Source: Streptomyces sp. NRRL F-2664
GTDB taxonomy: Bacteria > Actinomycetota > Actinomycetes > Streptomycetales > Streptomycetaceae
Assembly: GCF_000719345.1 (NCBI RefSeq)
Contig: NZ_JOFX01000005.1
Coordinates: forward strand, 263,575-327,574
Reading direction: 5' to 3'
Length of the DNA: 64,000 bases
Shown here: piece after piece, positions 16,438 to 25,311 of the stretch
Layout: each line of letters opens with the position of its first letter
Position numbering within the stretch: the first letter of the stretch is position 1
Position numbers and translations under genes: made by a program
The notes under the pieces: model-generated
Database searches by the model: none
The model's input: only the letters and a program-made list of their open reading frames with translations
What the model was told of the DNA's origin: nothing

Positions 16438-16742
16438 CAGCTCGCGCCGTGCGCGGGGGCGAGGGACTCCACGCGCTCGGCGAGGGCGAAGTCGGTCTCC
16501 GTCACCACGCCTCCGGCGTCGTGGCTGTGCACGGCGAGCCGCACGGTGTTGTAACCGAGCGTCAGGTCCGAGTGGTGGTTCAACTCCTCCTGCACGGAGG
16601 CGATGTGGGCGACCAGGGCACTCGCCGCGACATGTGTGCCCAGGCGGTAGGTACGGACGATCCGGTCGTTCTCGAAGGCCCAGCCGGGGAGTTCCCGCAA
16701 CCGGTCCTCGATCTCCTTCTGCGACAGCGGTTCACTCGGCAT
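16437..16742 (-). CDS. 4a-hydroxytetrahydrobiopterin dehydratase (PCD/DCoH)
   Basis: A 101-residue pterin-4a-carbinolamine dehydratase. WAFENDRIVRTYRL and the active-site stretch EELNHHSDLTLGYNTV fit the family, with HHSD in place of the more common HHPD. It dehydrates the oxidised pterin left by aromatic amino acid hydroxylases, but no such hydroxylase is nearby. It is coupled to the methyltransferase downstream. ATG 16742 gives the usual family length. Confidence 0.88.
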   Translation of the reverse strand: MPSEPLSQKEIEDRLRELPGWAFENDRIVRTYRLGTHVAASALVAHIASVQEELNHHSDLTLGYNTVRLAVHSHDAGGVVTETDFALAERVESLAPAHGAS

Positions 16743-16916
16743 GCACCGGCTCCTTTTCCCCGTGACGTGTGGTCAAGGTTCCCACAGTGCGCGCCGGAGC
16801 GAACCTTTCGCGCCATAGTGCGCTCGGGTACTCCTGCACCTTCCGCCCCCGGCGGCCGCCCCCTAGGCTCCTGCGCCGGACGGACTGTTACCAGCGGTAA
16901 CGAGGGGGCATGCGGC

Positions 16917-18710
16917 ATGGCCGGCACCGGGAGTTCCAGGCGTACGTTCATCGCGGGCACGGGCGCCGCGGCCCTGTCGGCCCAGGCGCTGACGGGCCTC
17001 ACCGCGCAGCCGGCGGCCGCTGCGCCCGCCGCCGCGCCGGCCGCGCCGAACGGCCGGCGCGTCGCCGTCCTCGGCGGCGGGGTGGCGGGTCTGACCGCCG
17101 CGCACGAACTCGCCGAGCGGGGCTACGCCGTCACCGTGTACGAGCGGCGGGCCCTCGGCGGCAAGGCCCGCAGTATGGACGTGCCCGGCAGCGCCCGCGG
17201 CGGCCGCAGGCCGCTGCCGGCGGAACACGGCTTCCGCTTCATCCCCGGCATCTACCACAACCTGCCCGACACCATGCGGCGCATCCCCTTCGCCGGGAAC
17301 GCGAACGGCGTGTGGGACAACCTGGTGGCGCCGCCCGAGATGATGTTCGCCCGCGCCGGGGGGCGCGAGGACCTGCGCGGCCCCATCCCCTGGCCCGGCC
17401 ACTCCTCCGCCGATCTGACGCCCGACGAGGTGCGGCGGGCCCTCTCGGGTTTCCTCCAGACCCTCCTGCGCCTGCCCCCGCACGAGACGGCGTACTTCGT
17501 GAACCGCGTGCTGGTCTTCCTCACCAGCTGCGACGAGCGGCGGACCGAGGTGTGGGAGCACACGCCCTGGTGGGAGTTCACCCGGGCCGCGCGGATGTCG
17601 TACGAGTACCAGCGCATCCTGGCGGTCGGCGTGACCCGCAACATCGTGGCGACCAAGGCGGAGGAAGCCTCCACCCGCACCGTCGGCACCCTCGGCGAGG
17701 CCTTCGTCTTCAACCTGCTCGGCCGCGGGGCGGACGGACCGCCGGACCGGATCCTCGACCTGCCGACCAACGAGGCGTGGATCGACCCCTGGGAGGCCCA
17801 CCTGCGCTCCCTGGGCGTGGAGTTCAGGATCGGCTGGACGGTGCGGGAGGTGCGGTACGGCGGCGGCAGGGTCAGCGGCGTCGCAGTGGAGGACCCCGGC
17901 GGTGTGCGGCAGACCGTGACCGCCGACCACTACGTCAGCGCCCTGCCCGTCGAGCACGCCCGCCGCACCTGGAGCGCCCCACTGCGGGCGGCCGACCCGA
18001 TGCTCGGACGCTGCGACCGGCTCCGGACCGACTGGATGACCGGAATCCAGTTCTATCTGACCGAGCGGGCCCCGCTGGTCCACGGCCACCTCAACTGCGT
18101 CGACTCGCCGTGGTCGCTGACCGCGATCCAGCAGGCGGAGCACTGGCCGGCGCGGGACTTCCCCGCCGACTACGGCGACGGGACGGCCGTCGACTGCCTC
18201 TCGGTGGACATCTCCGAGTGGGACAGGCCGGGGGTCCTGTACGGGAAAACGGCCAAGCAGTGCACCCGCGACGAGGTGGCGCGCGAAGTGTGGGCCCAGC
18301 TGAAGGCCTCCCTCAACGACACCGGGCGGACCCTGCTGTCGGACGCCAAGCTGCACTCCTGGTTCCTCGATCCGGGCGTGGACGGGCTCGGCACTCCGAA
18401 CCCCACCAACCAGGACGAACTGCTGATCCATCCGGTGGGCACCCTCGCCAACCGGCCGAGCGCCGACACGCGCATCCCGAACTTCTTCCTCAGCGGGGAC
18501 TACGTCGCCGTCGACATCGACCTCGCGACGATGGAGGGGGCCAACGCCTCCGCCCGCGCGGCGGTCAACAGCCTCTTGGACCGCGACGGTTCGGCCGCCC
18601 CCCGCTGCACCGTGCGGACGCTGTACCGGGCGCCGGAGCTGGAGTCGGCCAAGCGGCACGACCTGTGGCGCCACCGGCTCGGCCTGCGCAACGTCTTCGA
18701 TGTCGGCTGA
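16917..18710 (+). CDS. Tat-exported FAD-dependent oxidoreductase (phytoene desaturase/hydroxysqualene dehydroxylase-like)
   Basis: A 597-residue flavoprotein. The N-terminus has a twin-arginine signal, SSRRTFIAGTGAAALSA, followed by an Ala/Pro-rich stretch. The Rossmann FAD motif VAVLGGGVAGLTAAHELAERG starts near residue 50, and the C-terminal FFLSGDYVAVDIDLATMEGANASA is the FAD-closing motif of amine-oxidase/phytoene-desaturase proteins. Export of a folded flavoprotein suggests an extracytoplasmic redox reaction; the substrate is unknown. ATG 16917 follows CGAGGGGG at 8 nt. Confidence 0.85.
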   Translation: MAGTGSSRRTFIAGTGAAALSAQALTGLTAQPAAAAPAAAPAAPNGRRVAVLGGGVAGLTAAHELAERGYAVTVYERRALGGKARSMDVPGSARGGRRPLPAEHGFRFIPGIYHNLPDTMRRIPFAGNANGVWDNLVAPPEMMFARAGGREDLRGPIPWPGHSSADLTPDEVRRALSGFLQTLLRLPPHETAYFVNRVLVFLTSCDERRTEVWEHTPWWEFTRAARMSYEYQRILAVGVTRNIVATKAEEASTRTVGTLGEAFVFNLLGRGADGPPDRILDLPTNEAWIDPWEAHLRSLGVEFRIGWTVREVRYGGGRVSGVAVEDPGGVRQTVTADHYVSALPVEHARRTWSAPLRAADPMLGRCDRLRTDWMTGIQFYLTERAPLVHGHLNCVDSPWSLTAIQQAEHWPARDFPADYGDGTAVDCLSVDISEWDRPGVLYGKTAKQCTRDEVAREVWAQLKASLNDTGRTLLSDAKLHSWFLDPGVDGLGTPNPTNQDELLIHPVGTLANRPSADTRIPNFFLSGDYVAVDIDLATMEGANASARAAVNSLLDRDGSAAPRCTVRTLYRAPELESAKRHDLWRHRLGLRNVFDVG

Positions 18711-18757
18711 ACACGGCCGGCGGCGCGGGTGCTGCGGGCTCGGCTACCGTCACGGCC

Positions 18758-19552
18758 ATGACCACCTCGACACCCACCGTCGGCGCCCTGCTGCGCACCT
18801 GGCGGCAGCGGCGCGGGATCAGCCAGCTGGAGCTGGCGGGCCGCGCCGACTCCTCCTCCCGGCACATCAGCTTCATCGAGACCGGGCGGTCCCGGCCGAG
18901 CGAAGAGATGGTGCTGAGGCTCGCCGACCGCCTCGACGTCCCCGTGCGCGAGCGCAACGCCCTGCTGCTGGCGGCCGGTTACGCCCCGCACTACGCGCAG
19001 ACCGCACTGGACGACCCGTCGATGGAGACCCTGCGCGAGGGCATCCAGCGCCTGCTGGCCGGGTACGAGCCCTACCCCGCGCTGGTGGTGGACGCCACCT
19101 ACGACGTCGTCGCCGCCAACCGGGGCATCCTGATGCTGTTGGACGGCCTGCCGGAGCACCTGCTGACGCCGCCGCTGAACGCCATGCGGATCACCCTGCA
19201 CCCGGAGGGCCTGGCCCCGCGGATCCGCAACCTGCGGGAGTGGCGCGGGCACCTGTTGGCCCAGATGGAGCGCCAGATCGCACTGGCCCGCTCCGAGCCG
19301 CTGCGCGCCCTGTACGAGGAGGTCTCCTGCTATCCGGTGGCGCAACGCCCCGGCGACGGCGCACCGCGGGAGCCCGTGCCTCACCTCGCGCTCCCGCTGG
19401 TCATCGAGCACGACGGCCACCTGCTGTCCTTCGTGTCGTCCATCGCGACCTTCAACACGCCGATGGACGTGACCGTCGCCGAGCTGGCCATCGAGACGAT
19501 GCTCCCGGCCGACCCGGCGACGGTGAAGTACCTTCGCTCACTCGGCGACTGA
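18758..19552 (+). CDS. XRE-family regulator with MmyB-like ligand-binding domain
   Basis: A 264-residue protein. Residues ~8-65 form an XRE helix-turn-helix (LRTWRQRRGISQLELAGRA then SSRHISFIETGRSRPS). Residues ~95-260 match the MmyB-like domain (PALVVDATYDVVAANRG; final LAIETMLPADPAT), which has a PAS-like fold and binds hydrophobic ligands in known cases. It lies 47 nt after the FAD oxidoreductase, so it may control that gene; this is inference. Its 3' end overlaps the convergent membrane protein gene by 15 nt. Confidence 0.88.
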   Translation: MTTSTPTVGALLRTWRQRRGISQLELAGRADSSSRHISFIETGRSRPSEEMVLRLADRLDVPVRERNALLLAAGYAPHYAQTALDDPSMETLREGIQRLLAGYEPYPALVVDATYDVVAANRGILMLLDGLPEHLLTPPLNAMRITLHPEGLAPRIRNLREWRGHLLAQMERQIALARSEPLRALYEEVSCYPVAQRPGDGAPREPVPHLALPLVIEHDGHLLSFVSSIATFNTPMDVTVAELAIETMLPADPATVKYLRSLGD

Positions 19553-19954
19553 ACGCAGCGCGAGCTGCTGGAGCACGGCGAACCCGGCGACCGTGAGGGC
19601 CTGCACCGGGATCCACACGGCCCCCGTCGCGGTCGGCGACAACCACACGAGGAGGGCCAGCAGACTCAGGCCCGCCCAGGCGTAGTTGGTCTCCACCACG
19701 GCCTTCACGGCGAGCACCGGGGGCCGGTGGCGCGCGGCCAGCAGGCCGACGGCGGCCCCGTACAGGACCAGCAGCACGCCGAGGGCCAGGAGCAGCTCCT
19801 GCCCGACGCCGAGCAGCCGGCCCAGCGGCGCGGAGAGGGCGGCGTAGGCGAGGCCGTTGCCGGTGGTGACGACGGCGTCGAGGGCGAGGAATCGGCGCAG
19901 TGCGAGCAGCGGGACGGGGGTGCGGGCGAAACCGGCGAGCAGGGTCGCGGACAT
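19538..19954 (-). CDS. small four-helix membrane protein of unknown function
   Basis: A 138-residue protein with four hydrophobic segments (VVTTGNGLAYAALSA, LLLALGVLLVLYGAAVG, AWAGLSLLALLVWL and ALTVAGFAVLQQLAL). The arrangement resembles small DoxX-like or SPW-like membrane proteins, but no defining motif was recognised. ATG 19954 was chosen over the longer frame because GGAGG lies upstream and the extra residues look non-coding. Confidence 0.7.
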   Translation of the reverse strand: MSATLLAGFARTPVPLLALRRFLALDAVVTTGNGLAYAALSAPLGRLLGVGQELLLALGVLLVLYGAAVGLLAARHRPPVLAVKAVVETNYAWAGLSLLALLVWLSPTATGAVWIPVQALTVAGFAVLQQLALRSVAE

Positions 19955-20214
19955 GGGGAGATCAGCCTCCGTCGAGGTCGAACGGCCAGGTGGGGACCGG
20001 GTTGCGGAGCCGAGTGCGCGGCTTTCGCAACCCGGTGCCGCCACTGTGCCGGGCACCCGAGGCGGGGGTCGATTACCTCCGGGGTCATGCCAACGGTTTT
20101 TGAGGTGGGCAGCAGGAAACATTGGGGTTCCCGTGGTTCGGCCGGGGGCGGCGGGCTAGGCTTCACGCAGCCCGTTCCACTCGAACGCCCTGTCGACAAA
20201 TGGAGAATCAGCCG

Positions 20215-21240
20215 GTGCCAGCCGCCGCCCGACCCGATCTCGCCGCGATCTGGCGGCGCGTCGGGGCACTCGCGGAGCGGTGCGGCCAGGACCCGGCCGA
20301 CGTGCTCGCGGTCGAGCGGCTGAGCCACCTGTCCGGCGTCGAACCCCTGCGCATCCCCCGGGTGGTGGCGGGCACGGCCGCCGAGGTACCGCTGGAGCGG
20401 CGGGTGCACGAGCGGTTCCGGCTGCTGCGCGCCACCCGCCGCGACAAACACGGCCGGGAATGGCCGCTCGCCGCCATCGCGCACGACTTCGACGCCCCCG
20501 GTGCCTCCCTCGGCCCGCTCAACGCGGGCACCGGGCTCCCCCGGCTCGGCCACGCGGCCGGTGTGCAGCGGTTCTTCGGCGTCTACGCCGGCTTCCTGCT
20601 GGCCGATTGCAAGAGCGCGGTGGAACGCGCCCTCGCCCTGTCCGTCACCACCGTCTCGGACGGGCGGGACGACCTGGAACACCTCTCCTACCTGACGGGC
20701 ATCACGCCCCGAGCCATCCGGCAGACCCTCGACGGCAGGCCGCCCCGGCTCCCGCTGAAGGAGCAGGTGCGCCAGCGGTTCGAACACCTGCGGCGCACCC
20801 GGCCGCGGGCGGACGGCCAGGCCCACTCTCTGACGGCCATCGCCAGGTCCTTCGACGCGTCGGGGCAGTCCCTGACCCGTCTCGCCCAGGGCGAAGGCAT
20901 GCCGAACCTGGCCGCGGCCGCCGGCATCCAACGCTTCTACGGCGTCGACGGCGGCTTCCTGCTCGCCGAGGACGCCGAGGCGCTCGCCACGGCCCTGGCA
21001 CTCATCGAGGGCGAACTGGAGTGCGTGCAACGGGACCGGGAGAACCCGATGCTGGCCGTGCTGCGCGCCCATGACGTACGGAGCATCGTCACGCGGGCCG
21101 GCCGGCTGTCGCCCCAGGGCTGGAAGTCCCTGGCCGACCACTTGGACGACCTCCTCGCACGGGAGGGGCAGCTCGGACCTCCGGGCACGAAGGGCGGGGA
21201 GCCGACCGAGGGCGCCGCCGCCGAGGGGGAGACACCATGA
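20215..21240 (+). CDS. regulator-like protein with two tandem ~110-residue HTH-type repeats
   Basis: A 341-residue soluble protein made of an internal duplication. Residues ~35-142 and ~155-263 align throughout: LSHLSGVEP/LSYLTGITP, ERFRLLRATRR/QRFEHLRRTRP, PLAAIAHDFDAPGASL/SLTAIARSFDASGQSL, AAGVQRFFGVYAGFLLAD/AAGIQRFYGVDGGFLLAE. Each unit contains a helix-turn-helix-like stretch, so a DNA-binding role resembling an XRE protein is likely. A C-terminal helical stretch (residues 280-315) ends in a disordered tail. GTG 20215 has GGAGA 7 nt upstream; ATG 20200 has none. It lies upstream of the FAD monooxygenase on the same strand. Confidence 0.75.
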   Translation: MPAAARPDLAAIWRRVGALAERCGQDPADVLAVERLSHLSGVEPLRIPRVVAGTAAEVPLERRVHERFRLLRATRRDKHGREWPLAAIAHDFDAPGASLGPLNAGTGLPRLGHAAGVQRFFGVYAGFLLADCKSAVERALALSVTTVSDGRDDLEHLSYLTGITPRAIRQTLDGRPPRLPLKEQVRQRFEHLRRTRPRADGQAHSLTAIARSFDASGQSLTRLAQGEGMPNLAAAAGIQRFYGVDGGFLLAEDAEALATALALIEGELECVQRDRENPMLAVLRAHDVRSIVTRAGRLSPQGWKSLADHLDDLLAREGQLGPPGTKGGEPTEGAAAEGETP

Positions 21241-21449
21241 GGACCACACGGGCCCTGCGCGAGCCGGCCTCCGAACCGCCGGCGCGCGCCCGCCCGAGGC
21301 CGCCGTCCGATGCCGGACGCGGGACCGGGGCCGCGCCCCGGCCGGCTCCCGCGCCCCTGCCCTCCTGCGCCCCGGGAGCAGCAGTTCCCCGGGGCGACCG
21401 CACGTACCACCTCCTCACTCGGCTGGGGAAGCCCGGTGCCACGCCGTGA
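21237..21449 (+). CDS. possible small Arg/Pro-rich protein coupled to the regulator
   Basis: A 70-codon frame starts with ATG overlapping the regulator's stop (ATGA) and has AGGGGGAGA at ideal spacing, so translation is plausible. The product is low in complexity (Arg, Pro, Ala) with no recognised motif. It could be a true small protein, a leader peptide for the FAD monooxygenase or a chance frame in GC-rich DNA. Confidence 0.3.
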   Translation: MRTTRALREPASEPPARARPRPPSDAGRGTGAAPRPAPAPLPSCAPGAAVPRGDRTYHLLTRLGKPGATP

Positions 21450-21519
21450 CCCGTACGAGCCGGTCGCCGCATCCTCACGCCGATGCCCCCAGCACGGCCC
21501 CGACAGAGAGCACGCCACG

Positions 21520-23034
21520 ATGAACCAGTCCTCCCCGCCCCGCCACGCCGTCGTCATAGGCGGCAGTCTGGCCGGTCTCCTGGCGGCCGCTGTCCTCGCC
21601 GAGCACGCCACGGTCACCGTCATCGACGCCGACCCCCTGTCCGAGGGGCCGGCCCCGCGCCGCGGCCTCCCGCAGGCCCGGCACACCCACCTGCTGTGGT
21701 CGGGCGGCGCCCGGGCCATCGAGCGGATCCTGCCCGGCATCACCGAGGACTGGACCAAGGCCGGCGCCATCCGCCGCAGCCTGCCCACCGACCTGGTCAC
21801 CAAGACCGCACAGGGCTGGATCCCGCGCTGCGGGGAGAAGCAGTTCAACATCTCCTGCAGCCGCGACCTGCTGGACTCGGTCGTCCGCGCCCGCGTCACC
21901 GCCCTCCCCGGGGTCTCGACCCTCCGGCGCAGCCGCGTCCGCGGCCTGGAGGGCACGGCGGGCCGGGTCACCGGCGTCCGGGTCGACACCCCCGAGGAGC
22001 AGGACCGGCTGGTCACGGCCGATCTCGTGGTCGACGCCAGCGGCCGCGGATCGCGCGCCCGGACGTGGCTGCAGGCGCTCGGCGTGAACGGCATCCGGCA
22101 GGCCCAGGTCGACTCCGGCCTGGTCTACGCCACCCGGATCTTCGAGGCGCCGGCCGGCGCGCACGAGATGGGCTTCCCCATCGTCAACGTGCAGTCCGAC
22201 CCCCGGGTGCCGGTGCCCGGGCAGACGGCCACGATCGTGCCCATCGAGAACGGCCAGTGGCAGGCGACCCTGTCCGGCACCCGCGGCGGCCAGCCGACCG
22301 GAGACCCGGAGGCGTTCATCCCGTTCGCCAAGTCCGTCCGGGACCCGATCGTGGGCGAGCTCCTGGAGCACCGCAAGCCCCTCACCGACGTCGCCGTCAC
22401 CCAGGGCACCGCCAACCGCCGGGTCTACTTCGAGAAGGCCGAGCTGCCCGACGGCTTCTTCGCCGTCGGCGACTCGGTCGCCACCTTCAACCCGCTGTAC
22501 GGGCAGGGCATGACCGTGGCCGCCCAGGGCCTGCTGGCCGTGCGCGACCTGCTGCGGGCCAAGGGCCTCGCCCATCCGGGGATCGGCCGCGAGGCGCAGC
22601 GCGCCATAGCGCCCCAGGTCGCCACCGCCTGGGAGCTCGCCACCTCGCAGGACATCCTGTACCCGGGCGCCACCGGGATGAAGCCGCGCGCCGGCACCGG
22701 CCTGCTCAACGGCTACGTGAACCGGCTGATGACGGGGGCCACCACCGACGAGGCGCTCACCGCGGCCCTGTTCAACGTCCTCACCATGAGCATCGAGCCC
22801 ACCCACTGGCTGCGCCCGTCGGTGGTCTGGCACGTGGCGCGCGCCTCCGACCGGGGCGCGCTGAAGGCCCCGCCGCTCACGGCCGCGGAGCGGGCCGTCG
22901 CCGGACTCGACCCGGCGCCGGGGACGAGAACCGGCGCAGGCACCGGCACCCCCGCCGGCCCGGCCGGCGGTGCACCCGGCGGTGAGGCCCGCGGTCCGGT
23001 CGGCCCGGCCGACCCCGTCGGGCAGGCCCGGTGA
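21520..23034 (+). CDS. FAD-dependent monooxygenase/oxidoreductase (PHBH-like fold)
   Basis: A 504-residue flavoprotein. The FAD dinucleotide motif [19 protein letters not shown] lies at residues ~9-27, VVDASGRGSRARTWL near residue 175 and the second FAD contact GFFAVGDSVATFNPLYGQGMT near residue 315. This matches class A flavin monooxygenases and geranylgeranyl-reductase-like proteins. The last ~45 residues are Gly/Pro/Ala-rich and unlikely to be folded. ATG 21520 is the last start before the FAD motif, though its ribosome-binding site is weak. Pairing with the tandem-repeat regulator suggests local control; the substrate is unknown. Confidence 0.85.
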   Translation: MNQSSPPRHAVVIGGSLAGLLAAAVLAEHATVTVIDADPLSEGPAPRRGLPQARHTHLLWSGGARAIERILPGITEDWTKAGAIRRSLPTDLVTKTAQGWIPRCGEKQFNISCSRDLLDSVVRARVTALPGVSTLRRSRVRGLEGTAGRVTGVRVDTPEEQDRLVTADLVVDASGRGSRARTWLQALGVNGIRQAQVDSGLVYATRIFEAPAGAHEMGFPIVNVQSDPRVPVPGQTATIVPIENGQWQATLSGTRGGQPTGDPEAFIPFAKSVRDPIVGELLEHRKPLTDVAVTQGTANRRVYFEKAELPDGFFAVGDSVATFNPLYGQGMTVAAQGLLAVRDLLRAKGLAHPGIGREAQRAIAPQVATAWELATSQDILYPGATGMKPRAGTGLLNGYVNRLMTGATTDEALTAALFNVLTMSIEPTHWLRPSVVWHVARASDRGALKAPPLTAAERAVAGLDPAPGTRTGAGTGTPAGPAGGAPGGEARGPVGPADPVGQAR

Positions 23035-23181
23035 GCCGCGCGGCACCGCGGCCGGGGGACCGTCCGCGGCTGTCCGCGGGTCCCGCCGGCTGACCGCGGC
23101 CGTCCTCGGCCCGGCGGCCGCCGCGGCGGTCCGTGGCCGTCGACCCGCGGGGGAAGGCCTCGGGGAGGTCGGCACACGCGA

Positions 23182-23206
23182 ACGCCCCGGCCCGGGTCCG
23201 GGGCGT
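23182..23206. terminator. hairpin between convergent monooxygenase and folD-like gene
   Basis: ACGCCCCGG (23182-23190) and CCGGGGCGT (23198-23206) form a perfect 9-bp stem with a 7-nt loop, in the gap where the two genes converge. It could end transcripts from both sides. Confidence 0.5.
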
Positions 23207-23244
23207 CGCGCCGTGGTGGCGCGCCGGTCGGCGAGCGGGGCGGG

Positions 23245-24135
23245 TCAGAGGTCCGCGAGGTCCAGCCCGGCCTGCGCGGCCGCCGCCTGCACCGTCTGCT
23301 CCAGCAGGACGGCGATCGTCATGGGGCCGACCCCGCCCGGAACCGGCGTGATGAGGGAGGCCCGGGCCGCCGCCGACTCGAAGTGGACGTCGCCGACATT
23401 GCCCTCGTTGTATCCGGCGTCCAGGACCACCGCGCCGGGCTTGATGTCCTCGCCCCGGATGAATTCGGCCTTGCCGACGGCGGCGACCAGCACGTCCGCC
23501 TGGCGCACGATCGAGGAGAGGTCCCGGGTGCGGGAGTGGCAGTAGGTGACGGTGGCGTTCTGCTCCAGCAGCAGCATTCCGGCCGGCTTGCCCAGGATGG
23601 CGCTGCGGCCGACGACCACGGCGTGCTTGCCGGTCAGGTCCACATCGTACTCGGCGAGCAGGCGCATGATGCCGCCCGGCGTGCAGGAGACGAAGCCCGG
23701 CAGGCCGAAGCCCATGGCCGCGAAGGAGTGCATGGTGACGCCGTCGACGTCCTTGCCGGGGGCGATGGCCTCGAAGGCGGCGCGCTCGTCGATGTGGTGC
23801 GGTACGGGGTGCTGGAGCAGGATGCCGCTGATCCCGGGGTCCTCGGAGAGCGCCGTGATCGTCGCGACCAGTTCCTCGGTGGTGGTCGAGGCCGGCAGCT
23901 CCACGTGCCGGGAGGTGATCCCGGCCTTCGCGCAGCGGTTCTGCTTCATGCGGACGTAGGTGACGGAGGCGGGGTCCTCGCCGACCAGCACGGTCGCCAG
24001 ACAGGGCGCGGTACCGGTGCGCTCGGTGATCCTCGCCGCGCGGGCGGCGGTCTGCTCCGAGATGCGGCGGGCGAGGGCGGTGCCGTCCATCAGGCGGGCG
24101 GTACCGGCGGCGGGAGCAGTCTGGGCAGTCGTCAC
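23245..24135 (-). CDS. divergent FolD-like methylenetetrahydrofolate dehydrogenase/cyclohydrolase
   Basis: A 296-residue FolD-family protein. The catalytic Lys motif YVRMKQ, the NADP-site VVGRSAILGKPAGMLLL and the C-terminal TPVPGGVGPMT are intact. Two usually invariant stretches differ: GILLQHPVP instead of GILVQLPLP, and KDVDGVTMHSF instead of KDVDGFHPxN. The enzyme interconverts 5,10-methylene-THF and 10-formyl-THF. Because of these changes it looks like a second FolD next to a housekeeping copy elsewhere, which cannot be checked here. It stands alone, with no one-carbon genes nearby. Confidence 0.88.
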   Translation of the reverse strand: MTTAQTAPAAGTARLMDGTALARRISEQTAARAARITERTGTAPCLATVLVGEDPASVTYVRMKQNRCAKAGITSRHVELPASTTTEELVATITALSEDPGISGILLQHPVPHHIDERAAFEAIAPGKDVDGVTMHSFAAMGFGLPGFVSCTPGGIMRLLAEYDVDLTGKHAVVVGRSAILGKPAGMLLLEQNATVTYCHSRTRDLSSIVRQADVLVAAVGKAEFIRGEDIKPGAVVLDAGYNEGNVGDVHFESAAARASLITPVPGGVGPMTIAVLLEQTVQAAAAQAGLDLADL

Positions 24136-24333
24136 GGGGTCTCCTGAACGTCGCTGCGGATCGCGGTCGCGGTTCGCGGTTCGCCCAGGCGCGCGGCAGT
24201 CGGCGTGCGGGAGGTCCCGGCACGCCGGGCCGCTCCCCGGTGGTCATCCACCCGAACGCCAGTCACGGCCCGCCGACCACTGTAGTCGACCAAACCGGTG
24301 GTCGCCCGGCGCCCGACCTGCGACGATCAGTAC

Positions 24334-25095
24334 ATGACGCGTACTTTCGACCATCTTGTCGCCGAGGCCGAGTCGGTCTCCGTGGACGGCTGGGACTTCT
24401 CCTGGCTCGACGGCCGCGCCACCGAGCAGCGTCCCTCCTGGGGCTACCAGCGCCTGATGGCCGAGCGCCTGGCGCAAGTCGGGTCGGCCCTGGACATCCA
24501 GACCGGCGGCGGGGAGGTCCTCGCCGGATCCGGCCCCCTCCCCCGCCTGATGGCGGCCACGGAATCCTGGCCGCCCAACATCGAGCGGGCGACCAGACTG
24601 CTGCACCCGCTGGGCGCGGTGGTGGTCGCGGATGCCGACGAACCGCCCCTGCCCTTCGGCGACGAGGCCTTCGAGCTCGTGACCAGCCGGCACCCGGTGA
24701 CCATCTGGTGGGACGAGATCGCCCGCGTGCTCGCCCCGGGCGGCACGTACCTCTCGCAGCAGGTCGGCCCGGCGAGCGTCTTCGAACTCGTCGAGTACTT
24801 CCTCGGGCCGCAGCCCGAGGACGTCCGGCGCAGCCGGCACCCCGACGACGCGGTCGCGGACGCCACGCAAGCGGGTCTGGAGGTGGTCGACCTGCGCTCC
24901 GAGCGGCTGCGCACCGAGTTCCACGACATCGGAGCCGTGATCTACTTCCTGCGGAAGGTGATCTGGATGGTGCCCGGCTTCACGGTCGGGCAGTACCGGG
25001 ACCGCCTGCGCGAGCTGCACGAACGGATCGAGCGCGAGGGCCCGTTCGTCGCGCACACCGCCCGCTTCCTGATCGAAGCCCGCAAGAAGGCCTGA
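24334..25095 (+). CDS. class I SAM-dependent methyltransferase
   Basis: A 253-residue protein with a methyltransferase core: ALDIQTGGGEVLAG (motif I, less glycine-rich than usual), VVVADADEPPLPFGDEAFELVTSRHP and EIARVLAPGGTYLSQQVG. The C-terminal half (IYFLRKVIWMVPGFTV, FLIEARKK) matches a common actinobacterial methyltransferase family of unknown substrate. ATG 24334 was preferred over a start 36 nt upstream because the protein then begins in the conserved region. Divergent from the folD-like gene. Confidence 0.82.
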   Translation: MTRTFDHLVAEAESVSVDGWDFSWLDGRATEQRPSWGYQRLMAERLAQVGSALDIQTGGGEVLAGSGPLPRLMAATESWPPNIERATRLLHPLGAVVVADADEPPLPFGDEAFELVTSRHPVTIWWDEIARVLAPGGTYLSQQVGPASVFELVEYFLGPQPEDVRRSRHPDDAVADATQAGLEVVDLRSERLRTEFHDIGAVIYFLRKVIWMVPGFTVGQYRDRLRELHERIEREGPFVAHTARFLIEARKKA

Positions 25096-25169
25096 CGCGC
25101 GGGGGCGGACGGATCCACGCCGGATCCGGTTGCCCGGTCGCAGCGTGGCGCAGGTCACTCAATTCAGCG

Positions 25170-25198
25170 CGTAACGAATCTACTCGGGCATGCGATGA
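25170..25198 (+). promoter_or_regulatory. ECF-type promoter of the hrdB-like gene
   Basis: CGTAAC at 25170-25175 and CGATGA at 25193-25198 are separated by 17 bp. This closely resembles promoters of ECF sigma factors of the BldN type (CGTAAC and CGTTGA). In Streptomyces, hrdB is known to be transcribed largely by the ECF sigma factor ShbA, so the arrangement fits. The predicted start would leave a leader of about 105 nt. Confidence 0.6.
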
Positions 25199-25228
25199 AC
25201 CGACAGGTGTCCTCGCGCGGCCCGGAAT

Positions 25229-25249
25229 ACAGACCCTCCTCGGGTCTGT
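25229..25249 (+). other. hairpin in the 5' leader of the hrdB-like gene
   Basis: ACAGACCC (25229-25236) and GGGTCTGT (25242-25249) form a perfect 8-bp stem with a TCCTC loop, followed by TTCCC. It would lie about 25-45 nt into the predicted transcript. It could act as an attenuator or an RNA-stability element, or have no function. Confidence 0.45.
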
Positions 25250-25311
25250 TTCCCGAGTTCGCGCGATGATGTCCCGCCGACCCCCTATCTGCTCGCAACG
25301 AGAGGCTCCTT

